A stretch of DNA of 64,000 bases from Lachnospiraceae bacterium. Its GTDB lineage: Bacteria; Bacillota; Clostridia; Lachnospirales; Anaerotignaceae. Below the pieces are notes generated by a model. That model was not told where the DNA came from. It made no database searches and saw only the letters and a list, made by a program, of their open reading frames with translations. The stretch lies in the NCBI GenBank assembly GCA_910576545.1, contig CAJTKM010000009.1, positions 1 through 64,000 of the forward strand, given 5' to 3'. Position 1 is the stretch's first letter; each line of letters starts with the position of its first letter. This document shows, piece by piece, positions 20,205 through 29,419 of the stretch. The translations under genes and the position numbers were made by a program.

Positions 20205-21559
20205 GCAGGATAGGCACGCCGATCTGTGATTTTGTGCAGGCATACGGGAAAAAAGATGCTGCAAGGCTGCATATGCCGGGGCATAAGGGTACGGCTTTTT
20301 TGGGCTGTGAAGCATTGGATATTACGGAAATTGCAGGGGCAGATGAACTATACCAGCCGGACGGCATAATTGCGGAGAGTGAGAAAAACGCGCGGCAGCT
20401 TTTCGGGGCGGGGAAAACGGTCTATGGAACGGAAGGCTCTTCGCAGTGTATCCGTGCCATGCTGTTCCTTGCATTGCAGTCGGCAAAAGCAAAAAAAACG
20501 GAAGGACGCCCTGCTGTTCTGGCAGGACGGAATGCGCACAAAGCCTTTCATTATGCCTGCGCACTGCTGGATTTGGAAGTGGAATGGCTCCTTCCGGAGC
20601 AGGAAAGCCTGCTTTGTACCTGCCCGATTACGCCGGAACAGGTGGAAAAAAGGCTTGCGGAGCTGGCGGAAAAACCGATTGCGGTTTATATCACCGCGCC
20701 GGATTATCTGGGCTATCGTCCGGATATCCGCAGGCTGGCGGAGGTTTGCAGGGCGGCCGGCGTGCCGCTTTTGGTGGATAACGCACATGGGGCATACCTG
20801 AAATTTTTGACCCCTTCGGAACATCCCGTTGACCTTGGCGCGGCAATGACCTGCGATTCCGCGCATAAAACCCTGCCTGTGCTGACAGGAGGGGCATATT
20901 TGCAGCTTTCGACGGAATGGGCGGAACAGATGGGCGGCGAAGCAAAAAAAGCAATGGAACTTTTTGGCTCGACCAGTCCGTCTTATCTGATTTTGCAGTC
21001 GCTGGATTGTTTCAACCGCTATGCGGCGGAGGGGTATCCGCGGAAATTGGCGGAAACTGTAAAAACACTGGAACATTTGCGGGAAGCATTGCGTCAAAGA
21101 GGCTGGGAAGTCATGGAAAGCGACCCTTTGCGCCTGACGCTTCTGGCGGCAAAAATGGGATATACCGGACGCGAAATTGCGGAACGGCTGCGAAACGGCG
21201 GCGTAGAATGTGAGTTTGCAGATGGGGAGGCTGTCGTGCTGATGGCGACGCCCGAAAACCGCCCGGAGGATTTCCGGCGGGTTTTGGATGCGCTGGACGG
21301 TATAGAGCCGTGCCCGGCATTGCTGCCTCTGCATGTGCCTGCTGTCCTGCCGGAACGGAAAATGACAATACGCCAGGCGGTTTTTGCCGGACGGGAGGAG
21401 ATCCCCTGCGATGCTGCTGTGGGGCGGGTCTGCGCAATGCCCTGCGTTTCCTGCCCGCCTGCTGTCCCGATTGTGGCGGGCGGCGAGGTGATTACGGAGG
21501 AAATGCTGCCGCTGTTTCGGGCGTATGGCGTGGAGCGGGTCGATGTGGTAAAATTTTGA
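20201..21559 (+). CDS. Orn/Lys/Arg decarboxylase-like PLP enzyme
   Basis: About 452 residues of the fold-type I, YaaO/SpeA-like group. Diagnostic stretches are LHMPGHKG near the N-terminus, YGTEGSSQCIRAM, the DxAHGAYLKF segment and DSAHKTLPVLTGGAYL with the PLP-binding Lys. Family members decarboxylate arginine, lysine or ornithine to polyamine precursors; substrate cannot be read here. I place the start at the TTG that overlaps the maturase stop (TTGA), with a GAGGAAGG site upstream; no closer ATG exists. It is translationally coupled to the SCIFF maturase, although the chemistry looks unrelated. It is shorter than long decarboxylases and lacks the N-terminal wing domain. Confidence 0.85.
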   Translation: MSRIGTPICDFVQAYGKKDAARLHMPGHKGTAFLGCEALDITEIAGADELYQPDGIIAESEKNARQLFGAGKTVYGTEGSSQCIRAMLFLALQSAKAKKTEGRPAVLAGRNAHKAFHYACALLDLEVEWLLPEQESLLCTCPITPEQVEKRLAELAEKPIAVYITAPDYLGYRPDIRRLAEVCRAAGVPLLVDNAHGAYLKFLTPSEHPVDLGAAMTCDSAHKTLPVLTGGAYLQLSTEWAEQMGGEAKKAMELFGSTSPSYLILQSLDCFNRYAAEGYPRKLAETVKTLEHLREALRQRGWEVMESDPLRLTLLAAKMGYTGREIAERLRNGGVECEFADGEAVVLMATPENRPEDFRRVLDALDGIEPCPALLPLHVPAVLPERKMTIRQAVFAGREEIPCDAAVGRVCAMPCVSCPPAVPIVAGGEVITEEMLPLFRAYGVERVDVVKF

Positions 21560-21670
21560 AATTATTTCGGAATTATTACAAATTTATTAAGAATGGGACG
21601 AAAAAGGGAAATATTTAGGATTTTGTGGTATCATAGTTGGGTATGAATTTGCTTAGGGATATTTCACTAG

Positions 21671-21755
21671 ACGTACAAAGTACGGCTGGGAATAAAGTTT
21701 AGGGTCAAGCCCTTTCGAAAGGGCTTGCGGGGTTTGGGGCAGAGCCCCAATGCCT
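21671..21755. repeat. dispersed palindrome-rich repeat, copy 2 (half)
   Basis: Right arm only: AATAAAGTTTAGGGTCAAGC, then CCCTTTCGAAAGGG and GGGGCAGAGCCCC, matching the right arms of the copies at 16.5 and 33.3 kb. The left side has a small ACGTAC...GTACG-type hairpin. It lies directly before the ribosome site of the glycosidase-like gene. Confidence 0.7.
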
Positions 21756-21782
21756 TAGCTTTTAGAAAAAGGAGAGGTGGAC

Positions 21783-24134
21783 ATGAAAGGAAACGGAATG
21801 AAACGCGCGGCGGGTGCAGTTCTGGCGGCGGTGATGATGCTTTCGCCGCTGGGTACAACGGCATTCGGCGCACAGACATATTACGAACAGAAAACGGCAA
21901 AAACGGTTACGCGCGGCGTGACATATGAACAGAACAGCCGTATGACAGATGTGGGGATACAGAATATCCATGTGCTGACGGTTGATTTGACGGAAAGTAC
22001 GTTGGAATTCCGCGAGGTGGAAAGCACCAACGGCCTTGGCCTGAAAGAAACCGTTAAAAAACTGCTGACGGACAACGGTGCGCTGGCGGGCGTGAATTCC
22101 GATTTCTTCGGTCTGAGCGGTACACATTCCGCGGCATTTGGCCCGATTGTGCGCAATGGCGACGTGGTTTCTGCCGGAACCTCGCTGAACCATGACGAAG
22201 ACCAGTACGCGGCGTTTTTCCAGAATGAGGACGGCAACCCGTTTTTTGACTATTTCAAAATGACGGCGGTTTTTGCAAATAACAGTTCCAGTTTTGAACT
22301 GGCTTCTATCAATAAAGTGACTTCCATGGTCTACCCGATTTACTTCGACCGTCAGGCAGGCACGAATACGGCGGAAATCGACCAGAGGTTTCCTGAACTG
22401 GTGAAGTTTGTTGTGGAAGATGATGAAATCACATATATTTCCCAGAAAGGCGAGCTGACGGAGGTGCCGGAAGACGGGTACCTGATTGTGATGAGCGGGG
22501 ATTACCGGGATAATGCGGCAGGTACGTTCCAGGTGGGTGACTATGTGGAACTGCGCATCACTTCCTCTGTGGATTTGGACTATATTGAAACGGCGTTCGG
22601 CGGCGGCGGCAAACTGCTGATAAACGGGCAGGAGGCTCCGGCGACAAAAATTGTTGCGGCGGGCAGACAGCCCAGAACTGCGTTCGGTGTTTCGCAGGAC
22701 GGACAGACAGCTATTTTCATGGTTGTGGATGGCAGAGGTGACAGCGTTGGCGCGACCCATGCGGAAACTGCCGCGCTGATGCGCGAATACGGCGGCTATA
22801 ACGCAATGCATCTGGATGGCGGCGGCTCCTCTACGATGGTGGTGCAGACGGTTGAGGATGCGGAGCCTGTGGTGAAAAATGAGGTTTCCGAGGGCTCGGA
22901 GCGTAAGGTAATCAATGCGGTGGGCATTTTCCAGAATGCGGAAAAGGGCGAAGCGGAACGTATTGTCATCACGCCGGCCCTGAACAGAACGCTCCCCGGC
23001 AAACCGGTGGATTATGTGGTTTACGGGCTGGATGAATATGATAACAGAATCGACATTCCGGCGGCGGAGGTGACGATGCAGGCAGTTGGCGTTGAGGGCG
23101 CATGGAGTGGCTACACGTTTACGCCTTCCGCGAGCGGGACGTATGAAGTGACGGCGGAGTATAACGGCATGACGGCAGCATTGCCCGGCATGGTTTGCGG
23201 GAGGACGGCACGCCTGAAGCCCTCCAATGCGGATATCAGGCTGGACGGCGTTGGCGGGACGGCGAAAATTGCCATGACTGCGCTGGATGATGATGGTTTC
23301 AGCTATTGGGTTTCCACAAGCACGGAATACACTGTTGCAGATGAAAGCATCGGCACGATGGCGGAAAATGTGTTTACGGCGAAAAACAATGGTTCTACCT
23401 ATATCAAGTGTGAAAAAGACGGGGCAACGGCGTATATCTCTGTAACGGTCGGCGGTGGTGCAGCGGCGCAGAAGCCTGCAGATACTGTGCCGGGAGATAT
23501 TCTGAACAAGCCTTTTGAATATGCGGATGATGGGGCATTTTATCTGAACATTGCCGGAAAAGTCGCGTATACAGGCAGTGAGACGATAGGGGAAAGTGCA
23601 TATAATAATGCGCGGAGCAAGGCGAAGGACGTGATTGACGCAAAGGCGGAGGTTGCGGTTTACGGCGGGAAAAATGACATACAGTCCGCAACGAAGCTGG
23701 ACAGCCTGAGCTGGACGGGTGCGTACCGTTTCCTGAACCGCGGCGGTGTAAGCCTTGCGATGGTTACGGCGGCAAAAGGCGGCATTACGGCGACAGACCC
23801 CAGCCAGTGGGCAAAGCTGACACAGGATATTGAAGCTGCCGGAAATGATACGATTATCATTGTGACGGATAAGACGCCTTCCGAGTATTCTTCTGCGGCG
23901 GAAACGAATTATCTGCGAGCGGTATTGGGGAAATACGCAGTGCAGGGCAAAAAGGTGTTTGTAGTTTCCTGCTATAATCAGGGCTATTGGAGCTCCGTCA
24001 AGGACGGCGTGCGCTATCTGAACCTCCCGAACCTCTGGAAGGCTGATGGCACGGTAAACGAAGATTTCCGTATGCTGCGGTTCAGGGTAAACGGGGCAGA
24101 CGTGGCGTATGATGTGGTGAAAGTGAACCAGTAA
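21783..24134 (+). CDS. exported phosphodiester-glycosidase (NAGPA-like) domain protein
   Basis: A 783-residue secreted protein. A signal peptide (about 1-30, ending TAFGA) is followed by a phosphodiester glycosidase/NAGPA-like domain (about 80-380) with AGVNSDFFG, RQPRTAFGVSQDG and the hallmark YNAMHLDGGGSSTM. Beta-sandwich/Ig-like domains (about 385-560) come next, and a C-terminal domain (about 575-783) resembles metallophosphatase-type modules. NAGPA-like enzymes cleave sugar-phosphodiester bonds; in Firmicutes they often act on wall glycopolymers such as teichoic acids. It sits just upstream of the wall-polymer operon, fitting trimming of that polymer. Catalysis and substrate are inferred. 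Confidence 0.85.
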   Translation: MKGNGMKRAAGAVLAAVMMLSPLGTTAFGAQTYYEQKTAKTVTRGVTYEQNSRMTDVGIQNIHVLTVDLTESTLEFREVESTNGLGLKETVKKLLTDNGALAGVNSDFFGLSGTHSAAFGPIVRNGDVVSAGTSLNHDEDQYAAFFQNEDGNPFFDYFKMTAVFANNSSSFELASINKVTSMVYPIYFDRQAGTNTAEIDQRFPELVKFVVEDDEITYISQKGELTEVPEDGYLIVMSGDYRDNAAGTFQVGDYVELRITSSVDLDYIETAFGGGGKLLINGQEAPATKIVAAGRQPRTAFGVSQDGQTAIFMVVDGRGDSVGATHAETAALMREYGGYNAMHLDGGGSSTMVVQTVEDAEPVVKNEVSEGSERKVINAVGIFQNAEKGEAERIVITPALNRTLPGKPVDYVVYGLDEYDNRIDIPAAEVTMQAVGVEGAWSGYTFTPSASGTYEVTAEYNGMTAALPGMVCGRTARLKPSNADIRLDGVGGTAKIAMTALDDDGFSYWVSTSTEYTVADESIGTMAENVFTAKNNGSTYIKCEKDGATAYISVTVGGGAAAQKPADTVPGDILNKPFEYADDGAFYLNIAGKVAYTGSETIGESAYNNARSKAKDVIDAKAEVAVYGGKNDIQSATKLDSLSWTGAYRFLNRGGVSLAMVTAAKGGITATDPSQWAKLTQDIEAAGNDTIIIVTDKTPSEYSSAAETNYLRAVLGKYAVQGKKVFVVSCYNQGYWSSVKDGVRYLNLPNLWKADGTVNEDFRMLRFRVNGADVAYDVVKVNQ

Positions 24135-24176
24135 ACGTCTGAGAATATAGAATGTTTTGCGGTGTGTGGTTGGGGA

Positions 24177-24500
24177 ATGCATATGTGGATTTTTTCTGGC
24201 GTGCTGGCGATTATAACGGCGTTTATGAACGTATCCTGGACGGCGGAGGGCAAAGAAAGCAAATGGCTGATGTTTGCCAGCCTGTCGTTTACGGCGCTGA
24301 CACTGTGCAGTTTTTACCAGAGCGACGCCAACTGGGTGCTGAACAGGGACTGGGCTGCATTGGAAGATGTGACGCCGTTTGCTGCCAGACGCTTATGGGT
24401 ATGTACGATTGCTTCGATTGCAATCAACAGTGTGTCACTGCTCATAAGGCCTGAGAGGGAAAGCGCGGCGGATAAAGCGGATGGTGAACAAAAGGACTGA
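24177..24500 (+). CDS. small membrane protein of unknown function
   Basis: A 107-residue protein with three hydrophobic segments (about 4-22, 32-50, 73-92) and a short acidic C-terminal tail. The ribosome site is weak (GGTTGGGG), so the start is uncertain; an in-frame GTG lies 15 bases upstream. It lies 42 bases after the NAGPA-like gene in the same direction and may be co-transcribed. No family is recognised. Confidence 0.55.
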   Translation: MHMWIFSGVLAIITAFMNVSWTAEGKESKWLMFASLSFTALTLCSFYQSDANWVLNRDWAALEDVTPFAARRLWVCTIASIAINSVSLLIRPERESAADKADGEQKD

Positions 24501-24596
24501 AACAGCAGAACTGCTTCCCTGAATAGTTCAGATTTTTCTTTACAGATAATTTCCTGTGGAATGCTTCAAAAAAATACCAAAAATTGCGCAGTTTTC

Positions 24597-24625
24597 TTGT
24601 AAAAATGGGAAGAATAAGGTAGTAT
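24597..24625 (+). promoter_or_regulatory. promoter of the surface-glycan operon
   Basis: TTGTAA (24597-24602), 17-base spacer, TAGTAT (24620-24625). The predicted start of transcription falls at the foot of the hairpin at 24628-24656. Confidence 0.65.
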
Positions 24626-24627
24626 AG

Positions 24628-24656
24628 GATGGGTAGGGAGAGAATCCCTGCCCATC
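24628..24656 (+). promoter_or_regulatory. 5' leader hairpin of the surface-glycan operon
   Basis: GATGGGTAGGGA pairs with TCCCTGCCCATC across a GAGAA loop region at the very 5' end of the predicted transcript. It is followed by a broken T-rich stretch, so it could stabilise the mRNA or act as a weak attenuator. Confidence 0.5.
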
Positions 24657-24701
24657 TTTGTATAAAAATTAGGAATAGATTTGGAGATTTAGGAGCGGAT
24701 T

Positions 24702-27700
24702 ATGGCGCGAAAAGGCAACCAGGCGGTCAGGACCGTCAGTTTTATGATGTTGATTACCCTGCTGGGGAAACTGCTTGGAATGGTGCGGGAGCAGTTTTTA
24801 GCGGCGAAATATGCAACGGGCGTAGAGGGCGCGGCTTTTATGGCGGCGAGCCAGGTCCCGCGGCTGTTTTTTGACGCGATATTTGCATCGGCGATTTCCG
24901 CCAGCTTTATCCCCATTTTTGTGGAATATCTGGAAAAACGGGGGCGGAAAGAGGCGTTCGCGCTGGCAAACCGTTTTATCACGCTGATTTCTACGGTAAC
25001 CGTCTGCCTGATGCTTCTGGGAATGCTGTTTGCAGAGCCGATCACGCGGCTGTTTGTACCGGGGTATGAGGTGGAAACCATTGCGCTCTGCATACCGCTC
25101 CTGCGTATGCTGTTCCCGACGATGCTGTTTACGGCAATCGCGTTTTCGTTTGTCGGGATATTGCAGTCGCTGGACGAATTTAATATTCCGGCGGCTCTCA
25201 GCGTGGTTTCCAACACAATCATTATCATTTACTATATCTTTTTCAACGACAGGCTGGGCGTGTACGGGCTGACTGCGGCATTCCTGCTGGGCTGGGCGAT
25301 GCAGGCGTTTATGCAGCTGCCCTCCCTCTGGAAAAAGGACTACCATTTCCGGCCGGATTTCCGTTTCCGGGACGACGGGCTGCGGCGCATCGGAAAGCTG
25401 ATGCTGCCGGTCATGGTCAGCACATGGATACAGCCTATCAATTTCGTCATCAACAGCCGTTTTGCTTCCCTCCTGCCGAACGGTGAACAAAACGGCACGG
25501 CATTGCAGTATGCCAACACGTTGTATACCATCATTGTCGGGGTGTTCGTGCTGGCGATCGCGAATATTATTTTCCCGCAGCTTTCCCGTATGACGGGCGA
25601 GGAAGGGAAAGAGGAATTCGGCAAGACTGTAAAGGTGACGCTGCGATCCATGATGTTTCTGCTGATACCGATGATGGCGGGGCTGATGGTGCTTGCGGAG
25701 CCTGTCGTAAGGCTGATTTATCAGCGGGGGCAGTTTCAGGCGGAGGATACGCTGCTGACCTCAACGGCGTTATTCTTCTTTTCTGTCGGCATGGCGGGCT
25801 ATGGCGTGCAGACCATACTGAGCCGCGCGTTTTACGCTAATCAGGACGGAAAAATGCCGTTCCTTTCCGGGGTGGTTTCCATTAGCGTGAACTGGATATT
25901 GTGCAGTATACTGCTGGAACCGATGGGGCTGGGCGGGCTTGCGCTGGCGGCCGCGCTTTCTACAACGGCGGCGGCGGCTGTGCTGTTCGTGCCGGCGGTG
26001 CGGAAATATCCCGGCATACTGGACGGGAGCCTTGTGAGCCAGCTGACAAAAATGCTCGCGGCAGCAATGGGCATGGTGGCTCTTGTACTGGGCAGCTACC
26101 ACTTTTTCGCCGCAAGGCTGGGCGGCAGCCTGCTGATGCAGGTATTTTCGCTGGGTGTCGCGGTCTGCATCGGCGTTGCGGTATATATGATGCTGGCGTG
26201 GGTACTGCGCATTGAGGAAGGGCGCATGGTCTTTGAAACGCTGGGACGCCTCATGGGGCGCGGAGCGGAGGCGGAGGCATCCGCGGACGGGAAGAACAGA
26301 GGACGGAGAGAATATCCGATGATTGAAAAAATATCATGGGCAATCGAGGACAGCTTTTGTTTTCGGGTGCTGGCGAAAATCATAAACGGGCTGGTTTCCA
26401 TATGGACAGGCAGCCTGATATACAGGTGTTATGCCGCCATTGGGCGTGCGGTTGGCAGGGCATTCGCGGAAAGCGCAATACTGGGCTTTTTCCGCCGAAA
26501 CTGGGACAATGCCCTGCGCGTACGGGACGGGCATCTGCCGCGCTTCTGGCGGAGGCTTTCCAACTGGAGCGGCAGGGCGGTGCGCCTGCGGACGAACGCT
26601 GTGGCGGACGCCCTGCGGGAAAGCGCACTTTTGGGGCTTTTTGGGCGGAATTTTATGGTACTCTGCCTTTGCGTAATCGTGCTGAGTATCCCGATACTGC
26701 CAACGATACTGCTGGCGGCGGAATGTATGGGGACCTTCCTGCTTTATCTTGTGAATATTTTTATGGGACGGATACGCGCACAGCGGACAAGCATGGTCTG
26801 TGTACTGCTGGGGTGCTTCGGTGTTGCCGTGCTTTACGGCGGGCTGACAAGCTATGCTTTCCCGCAGGCTTTGCAGGCAATGGCAATACTGCTGACGCTT
26901 CTGGCGGTCTGCTTTGTGGCGAAAGACGTGATTGATACCGAAGAAAAGCTGGATTTTGTGCTGTTCATGCTTATCGGCATGGGTACGCTCGTTGCGCTTT
27001 ATGCGGTTTATCAGTATGTTGTCGGCGTGGAGATGGACGAGGCATGGGTGGACGCGGAAAGCTTCAATATCGCGACACGCGCCTACGCAACATTCAACAA
27101 TCCGAATGTGCTGGGTGAATATCTTATCATTGTGGCTTCTCTGGCGGCAGGTATGCTCTGGAAGGTGCGGAACTGGCTGGGGAAACTGTTTTATGCGGGC
27201 TGTTTTACGGTGCTTTGCCTGGGGCTTTTGGCGACAAATTCCCGCGGGGCAATGCTGGGACTGCTGTTCTCGGCGGGGCTGTTTGTGCTTTTGGCAGAAC
27301 GGCGGCTGCTGCCCGTAGGTATTGCAGGGCTGGCGGCTATGCCGTTTGTGCTTCCGGCAAGCCTTTGGAGCAGGCTGGCAAGCTCGCTGGCAATGAGCGA
27401 TTCCTCATCCCTTTACCGCCTTTCCATTTATAAGGCTTCGGGGGAGATTATACAGCATTACTGGGCAACGGGCATCGGCATTGGCGCGTTCCCGCAGATT
27501 TACCCGCTGTTCTCCTTTGAGGCGGCAAACGCTTACCATGCGCATAACCTGTTTTTGGAGGAATTTATAGAACTGGGGATTGTCGGTTTTGTACTGCTTC
27601 TGTTCCTTCTGGTGTTCTTTTTCCAGCGGCTCTATTCCGCGATGGGGAAAACACCCCGCCGCTTTAAGGTCCTCCTGGGGGCAATGTTCGGCGGCTTCGC

Positions 27701-27836
27701 GGGGCTGTTATTGCAGGGCATGACGGACCATCTTTGGTTTGATTATCGTATCGTTCTGCTGTTCTGGTGCTTCATCGGTATCAGCATGGCGGCTGTGAGA
27801 GTGGGGGAAAACGAATGGCGCAGGGAAAAAAGATAA
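24702..27836 (+). CDS. murJ: MurJ lipid-II-type flippase fused to O-antigen-ligase-like membrane protein
   Basis: A 1044-residue membrane protein in one open frame. Residues 1-515 are a MurJ/MviN flippase (MARKGNQAVRTVSFMMLITL...GMVREQFLAAKYATG, about 14 membrane segments). Residues 640-1035 are a Wzy/WaaL O-antigen-ligase-like domain with YATFNNPNVLGEYLI, LATNSRGAMLGL and the AYHAHNLFLEEFIELGIVGF loop. The linker (about 520-640) has two similar ESAILGFF/ESALLGLF segments. A fusion would couple lipid-linked glycan flipping to polymerisation or transfer. An internal ATG at 26319 (residue 540) follows GGAGAG by 8 bases, so the second half may also be made alone. It heads an operon with glycosyltransferases and CsaB. 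Substrate is inferred from context: MurJ proper moves lipid II. Confidence 0.88.
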   Translation: MARKGNQAVRTVSFMMLITLLGKLLGMVREQFLAAKYATGVEGAAFMAASQVPRLFFDAIFASAISASFIPIFVEYLEKRGRKEAFALANRFITLISTVTVCLMLLGMLFAEPITRLFVPGYEVETIALCIPLLRMLFPTMLFTAIAFSFVGILQSLDEFNIPAALSVVSNTIIIIYYIFFNDRLGVYGLTAAFLLGWAMQAFMQLPSLWKKDYHFRPDFRFRDDGLRRIGKLMLPVMVSTWIQPINFVINSRFASLLPNGEQNGTALQYANTLYTIIVGVFVLAIANIIFPQLSRMTGEEGKEEFGKTVKVTLRSMMFLLIPMMAGLMVLAEPVVRLIYQRGQFQAEDTLLTSTALFFFSVGMAGYGVQTILSRAFYANQDGKMPFLSGVVSISVNWILCSILLEPMGLGGLALAAALSTTAAAAVLFVPAVRKYPGILDGSLVSQLTKMLAAAMGMVALVLGSYHFFAARLGGSLLMQVFSLGVAVCIGVAVYMMLAWVLRIEEGRMVFETLGRLMGRGAEAEASADGKNRGRREYPMIEKISWAIEDSFCFRVLAKIINGLVSIWTGSLIYRCYAAIGRAVGRAFAESAILGFFRRNWDNALRVRDGHLPRFWRRLSNWSGRAVRLRTNAVADALRESALLGLFGRNFMVLCLCVIVLSIPILPTILLAAECMGTFLLYLVNIFMGRIRAQRTSMVCVLLGCFGVAVLYGGLTSYAFPQALQAMAILLTLLAVCFVAKDVIDTEEKLDFVLFMLIGMGTLVALYAVYQYVVGVEMDEAWVDAESFNIATRAYATFNNPNVLGEYLIIVASLAAGMLWKVRNWLGKLFYAGCFTVLCLGLLATNSRGAMLGLLFSAGLFVLLAERRLLPVGIAGLAAMPFVLPASLWSRLASSLAMSDSSSLYRLSIYKASGEIIQHYWATGIGIGAFPQIYPLFSFEAANAYHAHNLFLEEFIELGIVGFVLLLFLLVFFFQRLYSAMGKTPRRFKVLLGAMFGGFAGLLLQGMTDHLWFDYRIVLLFWCFIGISMAAVRVGENEWRREKR

Positions 27837-28930
27837 AGGTATTTCACGTACTGACTGACCGGAATATCGGCGGCGCGGGACGGTGGCTTTTGAATTATCT
27901 GAGATATTATGACAGGGGACGGTTCGAGGTTTCCGTCGTGCTTCCGGCGGACAGCCTGCTCTGTGAAGCGGTGCGGGAGCTGGGGGTGCCGGTGCTTGCC
28001 ATGCCGGAGATGGAGGATAAATCCTATGACCCGAAGGCAGTGCGGCCGCTTACGGCGGTATTCCGGAAGGAAAAGCCGGATATTGTACACACGCACGCCA
28101 GTATGACGGCAAGAATGGCGGCAAAGCGCGCGGGTGTGCCGAAAATATTCTGTACGAAGCATTGCATGGAGGGCACGCCGGGGGCATTCCCGAAAAGGCT
28201 TGTCCGGCGGGCAGTCAACCGAAGGTTCAGCGATACAATCATCGCGGTGAGCAAAGCAGTGCGCCGCAGTATGATAGAGGGTGGGACAAGCCCGAGGCAG
28301 ATTGTCACTGTGCCGAACGGCATTGAGGACATTCCAATCCTGACGGCGGCGGAACGGACGGAAACGCTGGCAGCGTTCGGCGGGAAGCCCGGAGAATACG
28401 CCGTTGGTATGGCGGCAAGGCTGGAGGAAGTCAAAGGCCATGGCACGCTCCTGCGGGCGGCGGCTCAGGTGCTGGAAAAACGGCAGGATGTGCGGTTTTA
28501 TATCATCGGCACGGGCAGCCTGCGGGAAGAACTGGAAAAACAGGCGGCGGAGCTTGGCATTGCGGGGCAGGTGGCGTTTACGGGATTTCTGCGGGACGTG
28601 GAACGCATGGAGGCGGCTCTGGATATTGCGGTAATCACTTCCAGACAGGAGGCGCTGTGCCTTTCCATCATAGAATCCATGTGGGCCGGCGTGCCTGCTG
28701 TGGGGACGGACAGCGGCGGCGTTTCCGAGGTTATCCGGCAGGGAGAAACGGGGTATCTTGTTCCGGTCGGGGACAGCGGCGCGCTGGCGGAACGTCTGCT
28801 GGAACTGCTGGCGGACGATGCGAAACGGCGTGAAATGGGGTCAGCAGCGCGGGAATATGTACGAAAACATTTCGCGGCGGATAAAATGACGAAACGGATT
28901 GAAAAACTCTACACGGAGGAACAAACATGA
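27815..28930 (+). CDS. GT4-family glycosyltransferase
   Basis: A 371-residue GT-B enzyme. The N-terminal acceptor domain opens with IKVFHVLTDRNIGGAGRWLLNYL and has DIVHTHASMTARMAA. The C-terminal donor domain (about 185-371) has AARLEEVKGHGTLLRAA, and the ExxxxxxxE nucleotide-sugar motif in SRQEALCLSIIESMWAG. It transfers a sugar from a nucleotide donor to a lipid-linked or polymer acceptor at the inner face of the membrane. It overlaps the flippase/ligase gene by 22 bases and the DUF4330 gene by 4, so translation is coupled. The start is the ATG after GTGGGGGAAA. Donor sugar unknown. Confidence 0.92.
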   Translation: MAQGKKIKVFHVLTDRNIGGAGRWLLNYLRYYDRGRFEVSVVLPADSLLCEAVRELGVPVLAMPEMEDKSYDPKAVRPLTAVFRKEKPDIVHTHASMTARMAAKRAGVPKIFCTKHCMEGTPGAFPKRLVRRAVNRRFSDTIIAVSKAVRRSMIEGGTSPRQIVTVPNGIEDIPILTAAERTETLAAFGGKPGEYAVGMAARLEEVKGHGTLLRAAAQVLEKRQDVRFYIIGTGSLREELEKQAAELGIAGQVAFTGFLRDVERMEAALDIAVITSRQEALCLSIIESMWAGVPAVGTDSGGVSEVIRQGETGYLVPVGDSGALAERLLELLADDAKRREMGSAAREYVRKHFAADKMTKRIEKLYTEEQT

Positions 28931-29418
28931 ACGAGAAAAAAAGAAAAAAGCTGTTCGGCGTTTTCAATATTGTGGATATTCTGCTGATTTTGATTGTGCT
29001 TTTGGGTGCGGTCATCGGCTGGAAGCTGCTTGCCGGGAAAGGGCAGGCGGAACAGGCGGCGGGAAAGGTCTATTCCTATGTTGTGATGGGGCCGGAGGTG
29101 CTGGATGAAACAGCGGAATTTCCCGTTGTCGGCGGCAATGCCTACAACAGCTCCACTTCCGTTTATCTGGGGACTGTGCAGGATTTCCGCACAGAGCCTT
29201 ATACGGAAACTGTTTATGATGAGCAGGAAGAAGCGTTCCGTAAAGTCCCTGTGGAGGGTTACAGCACGATTTATCTGACAATCGCCGGACAGGGTACGGA
29301 AACGGAACGGGATATTACCGTGGAAGGCACAACGGTGAAGGTCGGCATGGAGCTGAACGTGAAGGGCAAGGGCTATGCGTTCAAGGGTATTGTTGTAGAA
29401 GTAAGGGACGGTGAGTGA
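28927..29418 (+). CDS. DUF4330 membrane-anchored protein, copy A
   Basis: A 163-residue protein. Basic N-terminus (MNEKKRKKLFGVFNIVDI), a membrane anchor at about 16-38 (ILLILIVLLGAVIGWKLLAG), then an extracellular beta-rich domain to the end. This matches DUF4330 proteins, which in Clostridia and Cyanobacteria lie among glycan or exopolysaccharide genes; their role is unknown. It overlaps the upstream glycosyltransferase gene by 4 bases (ATGA) and is followed directly by a second DUF4330 gene. One could imagine an export-complex spacer linking membrane and wall steps. Confidence 0.85.
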   Translation: MNEKKRKKLFGVFNIVDILLILIVLLGAVIGWKLLAGKGQAEQAAGKVYSYVVMGPEVLDETAEFPVVGGNAYNSSTSVYLGTVQDFRTEPYTETVYDEQEEAFRKVPVEGYSTIYLTIAGQGTETERDITVEGTTVKVGMELNVKGKGYAFKGIVVEVRDGE

Positions 29419-29419
29419 T

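Noticed and set aside
18744-20315. Long minus-strand open frame opposite the SCIFF maturase
   Set aside because: The sense strand has unmistakable radical-SAM and SPASM cysteines; the antisense frame is a composition artefact.
21762-24182. Very long minus-strand open frame opposite the glycosidase-like gene
   Set aside because: It is the antisense of a secreted protein with clear NAGPA motifs; the antisense product is Arg/His/Cys-rich without domains and has no ribosome site.
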